Below, piece by piece: positions 9,021 to 17,586 of a DNA stretch of 64,000 bases. Source of the DNA: JAFNGF01 sp964567045. Lineage in GTDB: Bacteria > Planctomycetota > Phycisphaerae > Sedimentisphaerales > Anaerobacaceae. Below the pieces are notes generated by a model. It had not been told where the DNA came from, did not search any database, and was given only the letters and a program-made list of their open reading frames with translations. Numbering within the stretch: the first letter of the stretch is position 1; each line of letters starts with the position of its first letter. The stretch lies in the NCBI GenBank assembly GCA_964567045.1, contig CAZMLE010000013.1, forward strand, positions 1-64,000. The letters run 5' to 3'. A program made the position numbers and the translations under genes.

Positions 9021-11864
9021 ATGGCAGCGGCGAGAAATTCACGAATTCTGTGGACAGTCCCATTTATGCTGATCGTGGCAGTGCTGTGCCCGTTTACCTA
9101 TGGCAAGATCATCTACGTTCACGATGATGCCACCGGTGCAAATGATGGCTCAAGCTGGGAAAATGCCTATAAGTACCTCCAGGACGCCCTGGCGGATGCC
9201 AACTCCGCAGAAGAACCAGTCGAAATCCGGGTGGCACAGGGCGCCTATAAGCCCGACCAAGGTACAAACCAAACGCCCGGCAACCGACAGGCTACGTTCC
9301 AGCTCATCAGCGGCGTCACACTCAAAGGCGGCTACGCTGGCTTCGGTGAGCCGGACCCCGATGCCCGTGATATCCAAAGATGTGAGACCATTCTAAGCGG
9401 CGACCTCAAAGGCGACGATGGGCCAAATTTCACAAACAACGGCGAAAATAGCTACCACGTTGTAACCGGCGGTGGATGTGATGAAACGGGCGTGCTGGAT
9501 GGCTTCACCATCACGGCTGGAAAGGCCAATGGACCTCACAGGCTGGACAACTGCGGCGGCGGAATGCATAATCATAGTGGGAGCCCAACGGTCTCCAATT
9601 GTACATTCAGAGAAAATTCAGCCGTCATCCTTGGGGCCGGGATGCACAACTTCGATGGGAGTCCGACGATAGCCAACTGCACGTTCAAAACGAACTTAGC
9701 TAGCACCGGTGGTGGGATGTTCAACGATAGCAGCAGTCCGACACTAACAAATTGTATCTTCAGTGAAAACTCCGCTAACTCTGGTGGCGGAATGACCAAT
9801 AGTTACCTCAGTAATCCAGAACTCGTGAACTGCTTATTCATTGGTAATTCAGCCCGCATGGGGGGAGGGGGAATGTCCGTCTTTGGTCGCTGGCTTTACG
9901 AGTGCAAGCCAAAGCTCATTAACTGCACCTTTATAGAGAACTCAGCCGGAAGGTGTGGGGGAGGCATAGACAATTCGAGTAGCTATGCAGAGCTGACTAA
10001 CTGTACGTTTGACAGGAACACTGCTGAACTGGGCGGTGGGATGTACAACCTCGACGTCAGTGCGACACTGGTCAACTGCACTTTCAGAGGTAACTCAGCA
10101 AATATCGCTGGCGGGATCTCCAGCGATGAGAGTAGGCTCGTGTTGACTAACTGCGCATTCAGTGGGAACTACGCAGGCACGGGAGGCGGAATTCTTTTTG
10201 GAGGAGGCTTTCCGACCCTGACAAACTGCATTTTTAGTGGCAATAGAGCTGGTTTCAACTATCCTTCGGCGAGCCAACCGCCATGGTATGGCAACGGTGG
10301 TGGAATCCTCTGCGTAGGTAGCAACCCTATACTGGTCAACTGCACTTTCAGCGGAAACAGTGCAAACGAAGGCAGGGTGATGTGTAACGTCCGTGGCAGG
10401 TCGGCTACACTGACTAACTGTATACTCTGCGACGGTGGCTACGAAATACTCAACGCCGAAGGGGCAAGAACAGATATCACTTACTCGAATGTCCAAGGGG
10501 GTTCGGCCGGCAAAGGTAACATCGATACCGATCCATTATTTGTGGATAGTGGCGGAGCCGATAATGTTTTCGGCACAGAGGACGACAACCTGCGGTTACT
10601 TCCCGGCTCACCCTGTATCAATACCGGTAATAATTTGGCGGTGCCGGAGTCGGTGCACGCTGACCTCGACGGTAATCTGCGAATTAGAAACGGGATAGTG
10701 GATATGGGCGCTTACGAATTCCGAGGCCCACTGAGCCTGTATGTCGATGTGTTTAATGGCGACGATAATAATGACGGTTTGAGCCTTGAAAGAGCCTTTG
10801 CAACCATTCAGAATGGTATAGATGCAACAGAGCATGGTGACACGGTATTAGTCTATCCAGGCGTGTATCAGCAAGAGATTAATTTTCTGGGTAAGGCGAT
10901 AACGGTACAGGGTGTTGCCGGCGTCGCTGGTATTCCTATCCTGGAGAATCCTGGTGATTTCGCGGTCTCGTTCTATCATAGCGAGGGAGCTGACAGTATC
11001 CTGAAGAATTTTGTCATAAGAGATAGTTTCATGGCGATTCTCATTGCCGGAAGCTCCCCAACCATAACCAATGTAACAGTGGTGGATAATAAATACGGCG
11101 TTGAGGCCTACGCCAACTCAGAGCCGGATATAAGTAACAGTATCTTCTGGGACAACACACATAGCAATCTGTTCCAATGTGAGGCACGGTACAGTTGCAT
11201 TGAAGGAATAGACCCAGGCGTAGGTGAAAGTAACATTAGTGCCGATCCGCTATTTGTCGATCCCCAGAGCGGTGATTATCATCTACGCTCCGAGCGAGGC
11301 CGATACTGGCCGGAGCATGATATATGGGTCCTGGACAAAGTCAGCAGTCCCTGCATTAATGGCGGCGACCCCGCCGCTGATTACTCCGGTGAGCCTATGC
11401 CTAATGGCGGCCGCATCAATATGGGTGCCTACGGCGGAACAGCTTATGCAAGTATGAGCGAAACATGGTGGCTGGACGGCGACATCAACCACGATAACAC
11501 CGTGAATATGATAGATCTGGCAATGTTAGCAGAGAATTGGCTGAAGCACGACGAAAGGCTAGCACTGAGCCAGCCACCCCAAGTAAGTGTTACGGCTCCG
11601 CCGGATGGAGCTGTGTTTTCCCGGCATCAGACTATCGAAATCAAAGCCGAGGCTTCCGACATTGATGGTTTCGTGGCGAAAGTAGAGTTCCTTGCTAATG
11701 GCAACAACACAGGTGAGGACATGGATGGCAGCGATGGCTGGGCGATGGACTGGAGTACTTGGATGCCGGATGAATACAAACTCATCGCCCGCGCAACAGA
11801 TAACGATGGAGCAAGCACCGACTCAACAGCAGTACAAATAATCGCGAGGTATGGCGTCCGCTAA
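9021..11864 (+). CDS. Exported beta-helix repeat protein with dockerin-like motif and Ig-like C-terminus
   Basis: A 947-residue secreted protein. A Sec signal peptide covers about residues 1-28 (LWTVPFMLIVAVLCPFTYG). About a dozen imperfect repeats of the type SPTxxNCTFxxNSAxxGGGM (roughly residues 165-480) form a right-handed beta-helix like polymorphic outer-membrane or pectate lyase-like folds. A second beta-helix block begins at YVDVFNGDDNNDGLSLERAFATI. Near residue 820, DGDINHDNTVNMIDLAMLAENWL is a dockerin-like calcium-binding loop common in Phycisphaerae exported proteins. The last 95 residues (PPQVSVTAPPDGAVFS...) form a bacterial Ig-like domain. AAGGAGGT (9007-9014) is a strong ribosome-binding site. 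The role is likely cell-surface or carbohydrate-associated; catalytic activity is not evident. Confidence 0.85.
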   Translation: MAAARNSRILWTVPFMLIVAVLCPFTYGKIIYVHDDATGANDGSSWENAYKYLQDALADANSAEEPVEIRVAQGAYKPDQGTNQTPGNRQATFQLISGVTLKGGYAGFGEPDPDARDIQRCETILSGDLKGDDGPNFTNNGENSYHVVTGGGCDETGVLDGFTITAGKANGPHRLDNCGGGMHNHSGSPTVSNCTFRENSAVILGAGMHNFDGSPTIANCTFKTNLASTGGGMFNDSSSPTLTNCIFSENSANSGGGMTNSYLSNPELVNCLFIGNSARMGGGGMSVFGRWLYECKPKLINCTFIENSAGRCGGGIDNSSSYAELTNCTFDRNTAELGGGMYNLDVSATLVNCTFRGNSANIAGGISSDESRLVLTNCAFSGNYAGTGGGILFGGGFPTLTNCIFSGNRAGFNYPSASQPPWYGNGGGILCVGSNPILVNCTFSGNSANEGRVMCNVRGRSATLTNCILCDGGYEILNAEGARTDITYSNVQGGSAGKGNIDTDPLFVDSGGADNVFGTEDDNLRLLPGSPCINTGNNLAVPESVHADLDGNLRIRNGIVDMGAYEFRGPLSLYVDVFNGDDNNDGLSLERAFATIQNGIDATEHGDTVLVYPGVYQQEINFLGKAITVQGVAGVAGIPILENPGDFAVSFYHSEGADSILKNFVIRDSFMAILIAGSSPTITNVTVVDNKYGVEAYANSEPDISNSIFWDNTHSNLFQCEARYSCIEGIDPGVGESNISADPLFVDPQSGDYHLRSERGRYWPEHDIWVLDKVSSPCINGGDPAADYSGEPMPNGGRINMGAYGGTAYASMSETWWLDGDINHDNTVNMIDLAMLAENWLKHDERLALSQPPQVSVTAPPDGAVFSRHQTIEIKAEASDIDGFVAKVEFLANGNNTGEDMDGSDGWAMDWSTWMPDEYKLIARATDNDGASTDSTAVQIIARYGVR

Positions 11865-12148
11865 CAAGTGTGTGAAAGTGATCGCCACGGACACACCGAC
11901 AGAGCATGCGATCATAAAAACATTAGAAAGTAAAAGTGTCGCCAGCAATGTCTGGCTCAATCGTTTCTTGTTGGGCAGGATAAAAGAACATGGCCAAGGC
12001 CTTCTTGGATGGCGGCTGGCACTTGGTGGGTAAGACCGTCAGCAGAACAGCGTTGCGGATTTTCACGATAGGGCATTCAAACCGCTCAGCCGAGGGAAGC
12101 TTGTGGAACAGGCGGGCATCCACGCACCTGTCCCACTTGGCGGATTTA
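11865..12148. other. Intergenic stretch without a recognised gene
   Basis: A 66-codon minus-strand open frame (12123-11923, ending PAQQETIEPDIAGDTFTF) is present but I recognise no family. It could be a gene remnant on the outer flank of the adjacent inverted-repeat unit. No promoter or RNA gene was seen. Confidence 0.3.
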
Positions 12149-12168
12149 GGAAAATAGGGTACGTCGCC
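12149..12168 (+). repeat. Left inverted repeat of the single-gene unit
   Basis: GGAAAATAGGGTACGTC then GCC. It matches the right copy over 17 consecutive bases when inverted. Confidence 0.7.
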
Positions 12169-12183
12169 ATCAAACGGAATTCT

Positions 12184-13458
12184 CTACTGCTCGCCCACCA
12201 GTCGGATGCTGTGGGTGATGCTTGCCAGTCCTATCTGCTGCACGAGCGTCATGGCCGACAACATGCCCGTTCTCGCGTCGTAGGTGCAGTCGATCCGGTG
12301 CAACGGGCCGACCTCGCTGAGCGTCACGGAGCCCTGCCCCACCTGGCTGACGGTGACGGTCGTCCCCACCAGGTCGTTGCTCTCGATGACCTGCCGTGGA
12401 CGCAGGTTGGCCAGCGCGTCCGGCGATATCCACAAGCCTCCGATGGCTGCGCTGCCGCAAGCCCCATCCTGCAAGACCTCTTCGGGCGGCATGCCCGGAA
12501 GGCTCTCCAAGACGAAGTGGTTTGTGAACCGCAACCATCCACGTCCGCGGGCCTTAGGCGTGAGCGTGACTGCCATCGCGCGGTCCAGCTTCGTGCCCGC
12601 CGCCGCCACCACAGACGTTTGCACTCCCTTGTAGGAGAGTTGCCTGAACTGCTCGACCCACTCCGGCGCCGCCGCACCCTTCCACGGCACGTTGATATCC
12701 TTGACCTCCACGATCCATCCGGTGACCACCTGCGTGCTGCCCTGCCCGATGCCCGGCCTGTTGGAGCCACCGCTCGGCGGGGTGTATATCGGCTGACCCT
12801 GTACCCGCGACCCGTAGAAGATCATCAGGCCCGTCTCCAGGTCGTACACCCGCGCCTGGTAGCCGGCAGCATCTTCACTCTGAAAACGGATCGCGTTGTA
12901 CAGCTTCCCGCCAACCGAGTACGGCATCCGCAAGATGCGCACGCCCTGCTCGTTCACCTCGCGCACCTGCTTGAGCACGTCAGGATGGATCCAGTAGTCG
13001 GCGGCGCACCCGGCATGCCCGACCAGCCCCCCACCCACCGCAAACGTGCACTTCTTGATGCTGGTGTCGAGCGTATAGAGCTTGGTGGACAACTGGACGA
13101 TGCCGCCTCCCACGTGGCCCACCTGCACGACGTTGAACGCCGCGCTGCCGCTGCCGGGGATGTCCTCTTCCCTGTAGCGCTTGCCGGTGTTCTGGTCCAC
13201 CCACTGCCCGTTGTCGTCTTGCACCAGCTTCTTGTACTCACCCGGGATGCTGGCGGTCATCCCGAAGTAGGTCAACCGCGTACCCGGCTTGATGCACGGC
13301 GGGGCGTTTGCCTCCGCCGCCGCGGGCACCAGCGGCAGCATGATGCTCGGGTCGGGAACCTCCATGCGGTTCGCACCGCGGGCGCCCACTGTCAACAACA
13401 TCACGACCGATACCATACAGAGAATCCCGACTGAAAGAGTCTTTTGCTGCAATGTCAT
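12184..13458 (-). CDS. Exported protein of unknown function
   Basis: A 424-residue protein I do not recognise. A signal peptide is clear (about residues 1-29, LSVGILCMVSVVMLLTVGARG). The mature part is beta-rich with Gly, contains CxxK-type single cysteines rather than a metal motif, and has a linker TPPSGGSNRPGIGQG near residue 250. The ribosome-binding site AGGAGGT (13464-13470) is ideal. Base and codon use are more GC-rich than neighbouring genes. The gene is the only one inside the inverted-repeat unit 12149-13512, which suggests it was acquired. The long opposite-strand open frame over the same bases is a consequence of GC-rich codon use. Confidence 0.7.
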   Translation of the reverse strand: MTLQQKTLSVGILCMVSVVMLLTVGARGANRMEVPDPSIMLPLVPAAAEANAPPCIKPGTRLTYFGMTASIPGEYKKLVQDDNGQWVDQNTGKRYREEDIPGSGSAAFNVVQVGHVGGGIVQLSTKLYTLDTSIKKCTFAVGGGLVGHAGCAADYWIHPDVLKQVREVNEQGVRILRMPYSVGGKLYNAIRFQSEDAAGYQARVYDLETGLMIFYGSRVQGQPIYTPPSGGSNRPGIGQGSTQVVTGWIVEVKDINVPWKGAAAPEWVEQFRQLSYKGVQTSVVAAAGTKLDRAMAVTLTPKARGRGWLRFTNHFVLESLPGMPPEEVLQDGACGSAAIGGLWISPDALANLRPRQVIESNDLVGTTVTVSQVGQGSVTLSEVGPLHRIDCTYDARTGMLSAMTLVQQIGLASITHSIRLVGEQ

Positions 13459-13493
13459 GACGCACCTCCTGGAATAATGAATAATGAATGATC

Positions 13494-13512
13494 GGGACGT
13501 ACCCTATTTTCC
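13494..13512 (-). repeat. Right inverted repeat of the single-gene unit
   Basis: On the plus strand GGGACGTACCCTATTTTCC. Its reverse complement matches the left copy over 17 bases. Just inside it (13473-13490) is a short AATAATGA tandem. Confidence 0.7.
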
Positions 13513-13550
13513 TTGACGCGGCTTAAGAGGCTTGTGCTCGCCCGCAGATT

Positions 13551-13646
13551 CACTGTGGATGCCCACGCTATGGGACGCGGGATAATGGCGCTGGACAGCA
13601 AATCACGCGCTTGTTCAGGTTCCAACTTATCCAGCTCGATCAACAT
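13551..13646 (-). pseudogene. N-terminal remnant of a flavin reductase-family gene
   Basis: From the ATG at 13646 the frame reads MLIELDKLEPEQARDLLSS then AIIPRPIAWASTVN, which is the conserved start of flavin reductase (FMN-binding split-barrel) proteins. Similarity stops after about 32 residues, and the following residues (LRASTSLLSRVKENR) are unrelated before a stop. The FMN-binding body is missing. The break lies about 40 bases outside the right inverted repeat, so insertion or an associated deletion may have removed the rest. Confidence 0.65.
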
Positions 13647-13679
13647 TGAGCGATCCCCTTCCTGCAAGACAGACAACAT

Positions 13680-14121
13680 TGTTTATATTGATCCGTATAA
13701 CACCCCGAGCAATGCTTGGAGTGCTGTGTAAGAAGGTGTGTGAGAGTTGCCAGCCCGTCCTGGGGCCTGGTCGAAGAACGGCGCCTGATTAAAATGGAGA
13801 AAGCAGATTCCTCGACTCGTCCGGCACGGCGGACTCGCTCGGAATGACAAGAGGGCCTTTTCACACACGCTCTTAGGCACTCCCAATATCCCGTTCTCCT
13901 TCACTACGGCAGAGATCATAGCATGGCACGTCGGGCAAGTCAACAGGGGCCGATAAAATAAAAGGGCATAAGCGCCCACTCTGTCACCCTGAGTCCGCCG
14001 TAGGCGGACGAATGGGTCTGGCCACCAATGGGGACATCACGCTCGATGCGGTGCCATTCTGATCTACGAAACCCAGATGCTTCACTTCACTCCGTTCCGT
14101 TCAGCATGATAATAAGACCAA
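13680..14121. other. Intergenic region built from dispersed repeats
   Basis: No credible gene. It holds fragments resembling dispersed motifs, such as CAGATTCCTCGACTCGTCCG followed by CTCGGAATGACA around 13804-13850, and CACCCTGAGTCCGCCG with a palindrome CCGCCGTAGGCGG near 13993. A 98-codon minus-strand frame across these repeats is not supported as a protein. Confidence 0.5.
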
Positions 14122-14805
14122 TCAGGCTGAATCGATCAGTTCCTGAATCATATCGAGGTTTATCTGCCCAAGGGAGTCGCAAACCAAATCGGCTTCGGCC
14201 AGGTTTGCGGCGGTCGTGGAATTTGTCACGGCGATGCACTTGGCTCCAGCCGCTTTGGCGGCCTGTATGCCGTTGGGAGCATCTTCTATAACGACGCAGT
14301 TGGCTGGCTTAATGCCCATGCGCTGGCCGGCAAGCAGGAAAAGCTCAGGATGCGGTTTCTTATTCTTGACTTCGCTGCCGGTAACGTAAATCATTCTCTT
14401 GTAGGGGACTTTTGCTGACTCCAAAATAGCCCGCGACAGTTCAAGCGTTGCAGATGTCGCGATGGCTAATCGAAAATCCCGCCTCTGCAACGCCTCGTTC
14501 ATCAACTCCAAAACGCCCGGAAATGCAGGCAATGGTTCTTCTTGCATTGCCCTTATCAGATACTGCTCACGCAACTGTGCTGCGGCTTTCAACTGTTCCT
14601 CGGTTAGTTTCACGGCGTGGACTTCAGCCGCCGCCTGGATATACCGCTCGGCTCCTCGGCCAATACCGGCGGCAAAATCCTCAGGCTTAACGCCCTTTAC
14701 GCCCAACATGTCCTCGAAGACTCTGATAGTAACTCTGGCGTTAACCGGCTCAGTATCGGCAATCACTCCGTCAACATCAAATATTAAGCCATACAACTCA
14801 TTCAT
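14122..14805 (-). CDS. HAD-superfamily hydrolase, beta-phosphoglucomutase-like
   Basis: A 227-residue HAD subfamily IA protein acting on small phosphorylated metabolites. Motif I is LIFDVDGVIADTEP with the nucleophile Asp. Motif II Thr/Ser is in IATSAT, motif III Lys in KNKKPHPELF, and motif IV is VIEDAPNGIQAA. An alpha-helical cap follows motif I. The start is placed at the ATG 14805-14803 (MNELYGLIFD), because upstream in-frame sequence is repeat-like (TATAGCG tandem at 14807-14823). Beta-phosphoglucomutase, phosphatase or phosphonatase activity cannot be distinguished. Confidence 0.88.
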   Translation of the reverse strand: MNELYGLIFDVDGVIADTEPVNARVTIRVFEDMLGVKGVKPEDFAAGIGRGAERYIQAAAEVHAVKLTEEQLKAAAQLREQYLIRAMQEEPLPAFPGVLELMNEALQRRDFRLAIATSATLELSRAILESAKVPYKRMIYVTGSEVKNKKPHPELFLLAGQRMGIKPANCVVIEDAPNGIQAAKAAGAKCIAVTNSTTAANLAEADLVCDSLGQINLDMIQELIDSA

Positions 14806-14947
14806 AGCGTATAGCGTATAGCGTTTAGTGCATGGCTTTTCAACCATGGATTTCACAGACTTGACGCATTTCATCAGTGTAGCCTGTGTAATCCGTGACT
14901 AATTTTAGATTTTTTCTGCCGCGTTTTTCGTCTGCCGCGCATTTATA

Positions 14948-15532
14948 ATGGCGGTGATAGCTGATGTTTGTAGCTCTGAAAGAATAGTCCATGTGGATAC
15001 TGACAGCCAGTTGATCGCCCGGGCTCGCAGTGACGCTGCGGCATTTGTTCAACTATATCGCAGACACTACGAGGCAGTGTTCCGCTACTGTGTGCATCGG
15101 CTTTTTGAAAGACATGCGGCGGAAGACGTTACATCTGAAGTTTTCCTAAAGGTTGTCGAAAGCTTTCACAGATTCGAAGGAAACGAGCAACAGTTTCGCA
15201 GTTGGCTTTACAGAATCGCAACCAATGCTGTCAACGCGCATCTCAGGAAAACCACGCGACGAAGCGTTCTGCTCAAAGCCGCGTATGAACGTGCTGACGA
15301 TGATGAAGTTGGCGACTTCAGCGCTTCGTCTGACAAATTAGCTGTTCTGAAGCAGGCGATGCTTTCTTTAAAGCCCAGGTATCAGACTATCATCACGCTA
15401 CGTTTCTTTGAGAATTTGAAGTTGACTGACATTGCCGAGGTGCTTGGCAGCAGTCCCGGCACGGTCCGCAGTCAATTATCGCGGGCACTTGCTAAACTGC
15501 GAAAGAAATTAGCCAGAGATTTCACAGCTTGA
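14948..15532 (+). CDS. ECF-type RNA polymerase sigma factor
   Basis: A sigma-70 family factor of up to 194 residues. Region 2 is at about 25-90 (RRHYEAVFRYCVHRL, AAEDVTSEVFLKVVE, FRSWLYRIATNAV) and region 4 at about 130-185 (LKPRYQTIITLRFFENLKLTDIAEVLG then PGTVRSQLSRALAKL). The start is uncertain: the ATG at 14948 overlaps a TATAAT (14944-14949), so if that -10 box is used the likely start is GTG 14993, giving MDTDSQLIARARSDAAAF, a typical ECF N-terminus. It is followed after 21 bases by a membrane protein that may control it. Confidence 0.88.
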   Translation: MAVIADVCSSERIVHVDTDSQLIARARSDAAAFVQLYRRHYEAVFRYCVHRLFERHAAEDVTSEVFLKVVESFHRFEGNEQQFRSWLYRIATNAVNAHLRKTTRRSVLLKAAYERADDDEVGDFSASSDKLAVLKQAMLSLKPRYQTIITLRFFENLKLTDIAEVLGSSPGTVRSQLSRALAKLRKKLARDFTA

Positions 15533-15553
15533 ATGGATCGAAGGTGAGCTAAC

Positions 15554-16789
15554 ATGAACGATGACGAAAAACGATTTGAGGATTTCGTTCGCGATATCAA
15601 GTTCGATGACACCTCTGATGCGAGCCATCGCGACAGACTCGAACAAGACCTGCTCGCTACTATGGCCAAGCAACCTCCGCAGAAAGAACAGCCCTCAAAA
15701 ATATGGAGAATAATTATGAAAAATCAAATAACAAAATTCGCTGCCGCAGCAGCGGTGATCATTTTAATAATGATCATAGGAGTAATCGAACTCGCCAAAC
15801 CCATCGGCAGTGGAAGTGTTGCATTTGCGGCCGCAATGGATAGCATAAAACGGGCACGTACTTTTTCATGCACAGAGATTTTCCAGGCCACATATCAAGA
15901 TGGTGAGGAACAGGGAAAATTTCTTATGAAACAGAGGTGGATGTTCAAAGAGCCGGATCGTGAGCGCCATGAGCGGCTAACGTCGCCGTGGCCCAGATAC
16001 ATAGGGGAGGTAACCATCGTGGATTACGGCGCTCGTCAGCAACTGGAGCTTAGACCCGTTGAGAAAACCGCTATGCTCCATGATATGAGTTCCGATTACG
16101 ATATCGATGACAAGACCGGTGAGCTAAAACTGACGCAGCTTGATACAAGCCTTCGTGATCGGTTGCTCAAGTTGAGTGCGGGTGCGGTGGAGGATTTTGG
16201 CAGCGTTGAGCTTGATGGTCAATCAGTGCGGATGCTTCAATCGCGTCGCGATAGTCGGATCACAACGGTATGGGTAGATCCGGAGACTGACTTTCCAGTC
16301 CAGATTGAAATTAAGTGGACGGACCAGAGCCGGTCGCCAGTGTTGTATACCTCGATTCAAATAGACACCGAACTGGATAATGATCTTTTTAGTCTTGAGC
16401 CCCCTGAGGGCTACACCCTCAGTGTGGAGGAGTGGGGTTGGTCGGATGACAAAGCAAAGATAGGGGCCAAGGTGAAGTATCTGGGCTTGTGGTGCGTGAT
16501 CTATGCGAATGATAACGATGACCAGTTCCCCAGTGAGTTGGCAGATATTGCGACGGCAGGTATCATTACGAATGAGGTGCTCAATAGGGTACTGGCCGCC
16601 CCGGATGATCCGGACGGGCCACCTGTGATTCGATACCGTCCGCCCCGTGCTGGTGCAAATCCGTCAAGTGAGGTAATATTGTATGAAATATATGGCCAGT
16701 GGCCGGAAGATGGTGTTGTGGCGTGCTTCGCAGACGGTCATTGTGAGCTGGTCGTCAATCAGAATCGCTTTGAGCAGTTAATAAGGTAG
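15554..16789 (+). CDS. One-helix membrane protein following the sigma factor; possible anti-sigma or envelope sensor
   Basis: A 411-residue protein with a short acidic cytoplasmic N-terminus (about 1-58), one membrane helix (residues 60-80, ITKFAAAAAVIILIMIIGVIEL) and a large external domain. The middle part (about 90-300) resembles outer-membrane lipoprotein carrier-like (LolA-type) beta domains: alternating strands, PVEKTAML, WVDPETDFPVQIEI. The last 90 residues contain KYLGLWCVIYANDNDDQFP and ACFADGHCELV, reminiscent of the C-terminal part of planctomycete pseudopilin-like proteins. Position directly after an ECF gene suggests an anti-sigma role, but no canonical zinc anti-sigma motif is visible. 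The arrangement is an inference from neighbours. Confidence 0.65.
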   Translation: MNDDEKRFEDFVRDIKFDDTSDASHRDRLEQDLLATMAKQPPQKEQPSKIWRIIMKNQITKFAAAAAVIILIMIIGVIELAKPIGSGSVAFAAAMDSIKRARTFSCTEIFQATYQDGEEQGKFLMKQRWMFKEPDRERHERLTSPWPRYIGEVTIVDYGARQQLELRPVEKTAMLHDMSSDYDIDDKTGELKLTQLDTSLRDRLLKLSAGAVEDFGSVELDGQSVRMLQSRRDSRITTVWVDPETDFPVQIEIKWTDQSRSPVLYTSIQIDTELDNDLFSLEPPEGYTLSVEEWGWSDDKAKIGAKVKYLGLWCVIYANDNDDQFPSELADIATAGIITNEVLNRVLAAPDDPDGPPVIRYRPPRAGANPSSEVILYEIYGQWPEDGVVACFADGHCELVVNQNRFEQLIR

Positions 16790-16837
16790 TTCCCCAATGC
16801 CTTGAAGGACGATCAATGCCCATCACAAAGACAAGGG

Positions 16838-16872
16838 ACGCTGCCGGGCGATATCGCTCGGCAGCGTTTTTT
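16838..16872 (+). terminator. Rho-independent terminator
   Basis: A perfect stem ACGCTGCCG (16838-16846) / CGGCAGCGT (16859-16867) with a 12-base loop, followed by a run of T to 16872. It is placed 49 bases after the stop of the membrane protein gene and would end the sigma-factor operon. Confidence 0.85.
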
Positions 16873-17127
16873 ATGGCCAAAAGATGGCCGTGGGTCCGGC
16901 TGCCCACGGCCAGTCCGCCCATGGCGGATTACATACACGTCCCCCCCATATTGGAAATTAAACGTGCATTTGTAGGCATTAAACCCCCGCCGGACGGGGA
17001 CCCGATTGCGGTTTTGAGAACCCCACAATAAACCCGTCCCTTCGGCACACTCAGGGCAAGCTCTGAGCAGGGTCGAAGGATTGCGGGGCTAAATACTCAG
17101 ACGCTTCCACCGCAGAACTGGGTGTAC
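16873..17127. repeat. Intergenic repeat-rich stretch
   Basis: No credible gene. It contains an inverted repeat GGCCGTGGG/CCCACGGCC near 16885-16913, a CCGCCCATGGCGG palindrome at 16916-16928, a fragment resembling repeat family G around 17037-17079, and repeat family M copy 2 at 17080-17095. Confidence 0.5.
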
Positions 17128-17412
17128 TCAACCGCTGCCTTGAAGATGCTTTTGGGTTTGATCATCCAGTTTTTCTTTCATTAATTTGCCGGCCCGCCAG
17201 GCAAAATCTTTGCCGAGATCAATGCACTTGTGCATTCCCTCATTGAAAGATTTGGCGAATTCGTCTGATTTGAATGCGGCGTATGTAAAGTCTTTGGCGC
17301 CGGCTTGGTGAGTGGACTTTTCCGGTGCCGGTGCCAGAGTATAAATTGCCGTTGCATAGCCAGAGAAGTAGACTATCAGCAAGAAAATAAGTTTGGTTCT
17401 CCAACCGCACAT
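17128..17412 (-). CDS. Small membrane-anchored protein of unknown function
   Basis: A 94-residue protein with an N-terminal hydrophobic helix (about 7-27, LIFLLIVYFSGYATAIYTLAP), which may be an uncleaved anchor or signal. A charged helical tail follows (FAKSFNEGMHKCIDLGKDFAWRAGKLMKEKL). I do not recognise the family. The high content of polar helix and the absence of repeats or low-complexity sequence support it being a real gene. It stands alone, upstream of a 170-base gap. Confidence 0.6.
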   Translation of the reverse strand: MCGWRTKLIFLLIVYFSGYATAIYTLAPAPEKSTHQAGAKDFTYAAFKSDEFAKSFNEGMHKCIDLGKDFAWRAGKLMKEKLDDQTQKHLQGSG

Positions 17413-17586
17413 TGGAGGCTACCCCCTTCCGAATGCAATATTCATTTCGGCCATCCCCCGCCCCAGCCGTTCACACGAGCTTCTACTAAATATTTACGAT
17501 AAAAATGCCTGCGTGCCAAACAGACTGCCAATTTTAATTGGGGTTCAAAATTGTTTTGCAGAAATCTGGAATCCAAAACTGTCAAT

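Larger units (their letters stand above)
12149..13512. mobile_element. Inverted-repeat-bounded single-gene unit (putative mobile cassette)
   Basis: A 17-base sequence GGAAAATAGGGTACGTC at 12149-12165 reappears in inverted orientation at 13496-13512, so the two copies face inward around one minus-strand gene. The gap to the gene is 18 bases at its 3' end and 37 at its 5' end. The interior is visibly more GC-rich than the flanks. A truncated flavin reductase lies just outside the right end. No transposase is encoded and I see no target-site duplication. A partial match to the end sequence (CCTATTTTCCTTGGCGC) occurs near 40052. It may be a non-autonomous element or two insertions of a REP-like repeat beside a gene. 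Confidence 0.45.

Noticed and set aside
12103..13434. 443-codon plus-strand open frame
   Set aside because: It mirrors a minus-strand gene with a signal peptide and an ideal ribosome-binding site; its Arg/His-rich translation is typical of antisense of GC-rich coding DNA.
13683..13979. 98-codon minus-strand open frame
   Set aside because: It runs through dispersed repeat fragments and has no conserved protein features.
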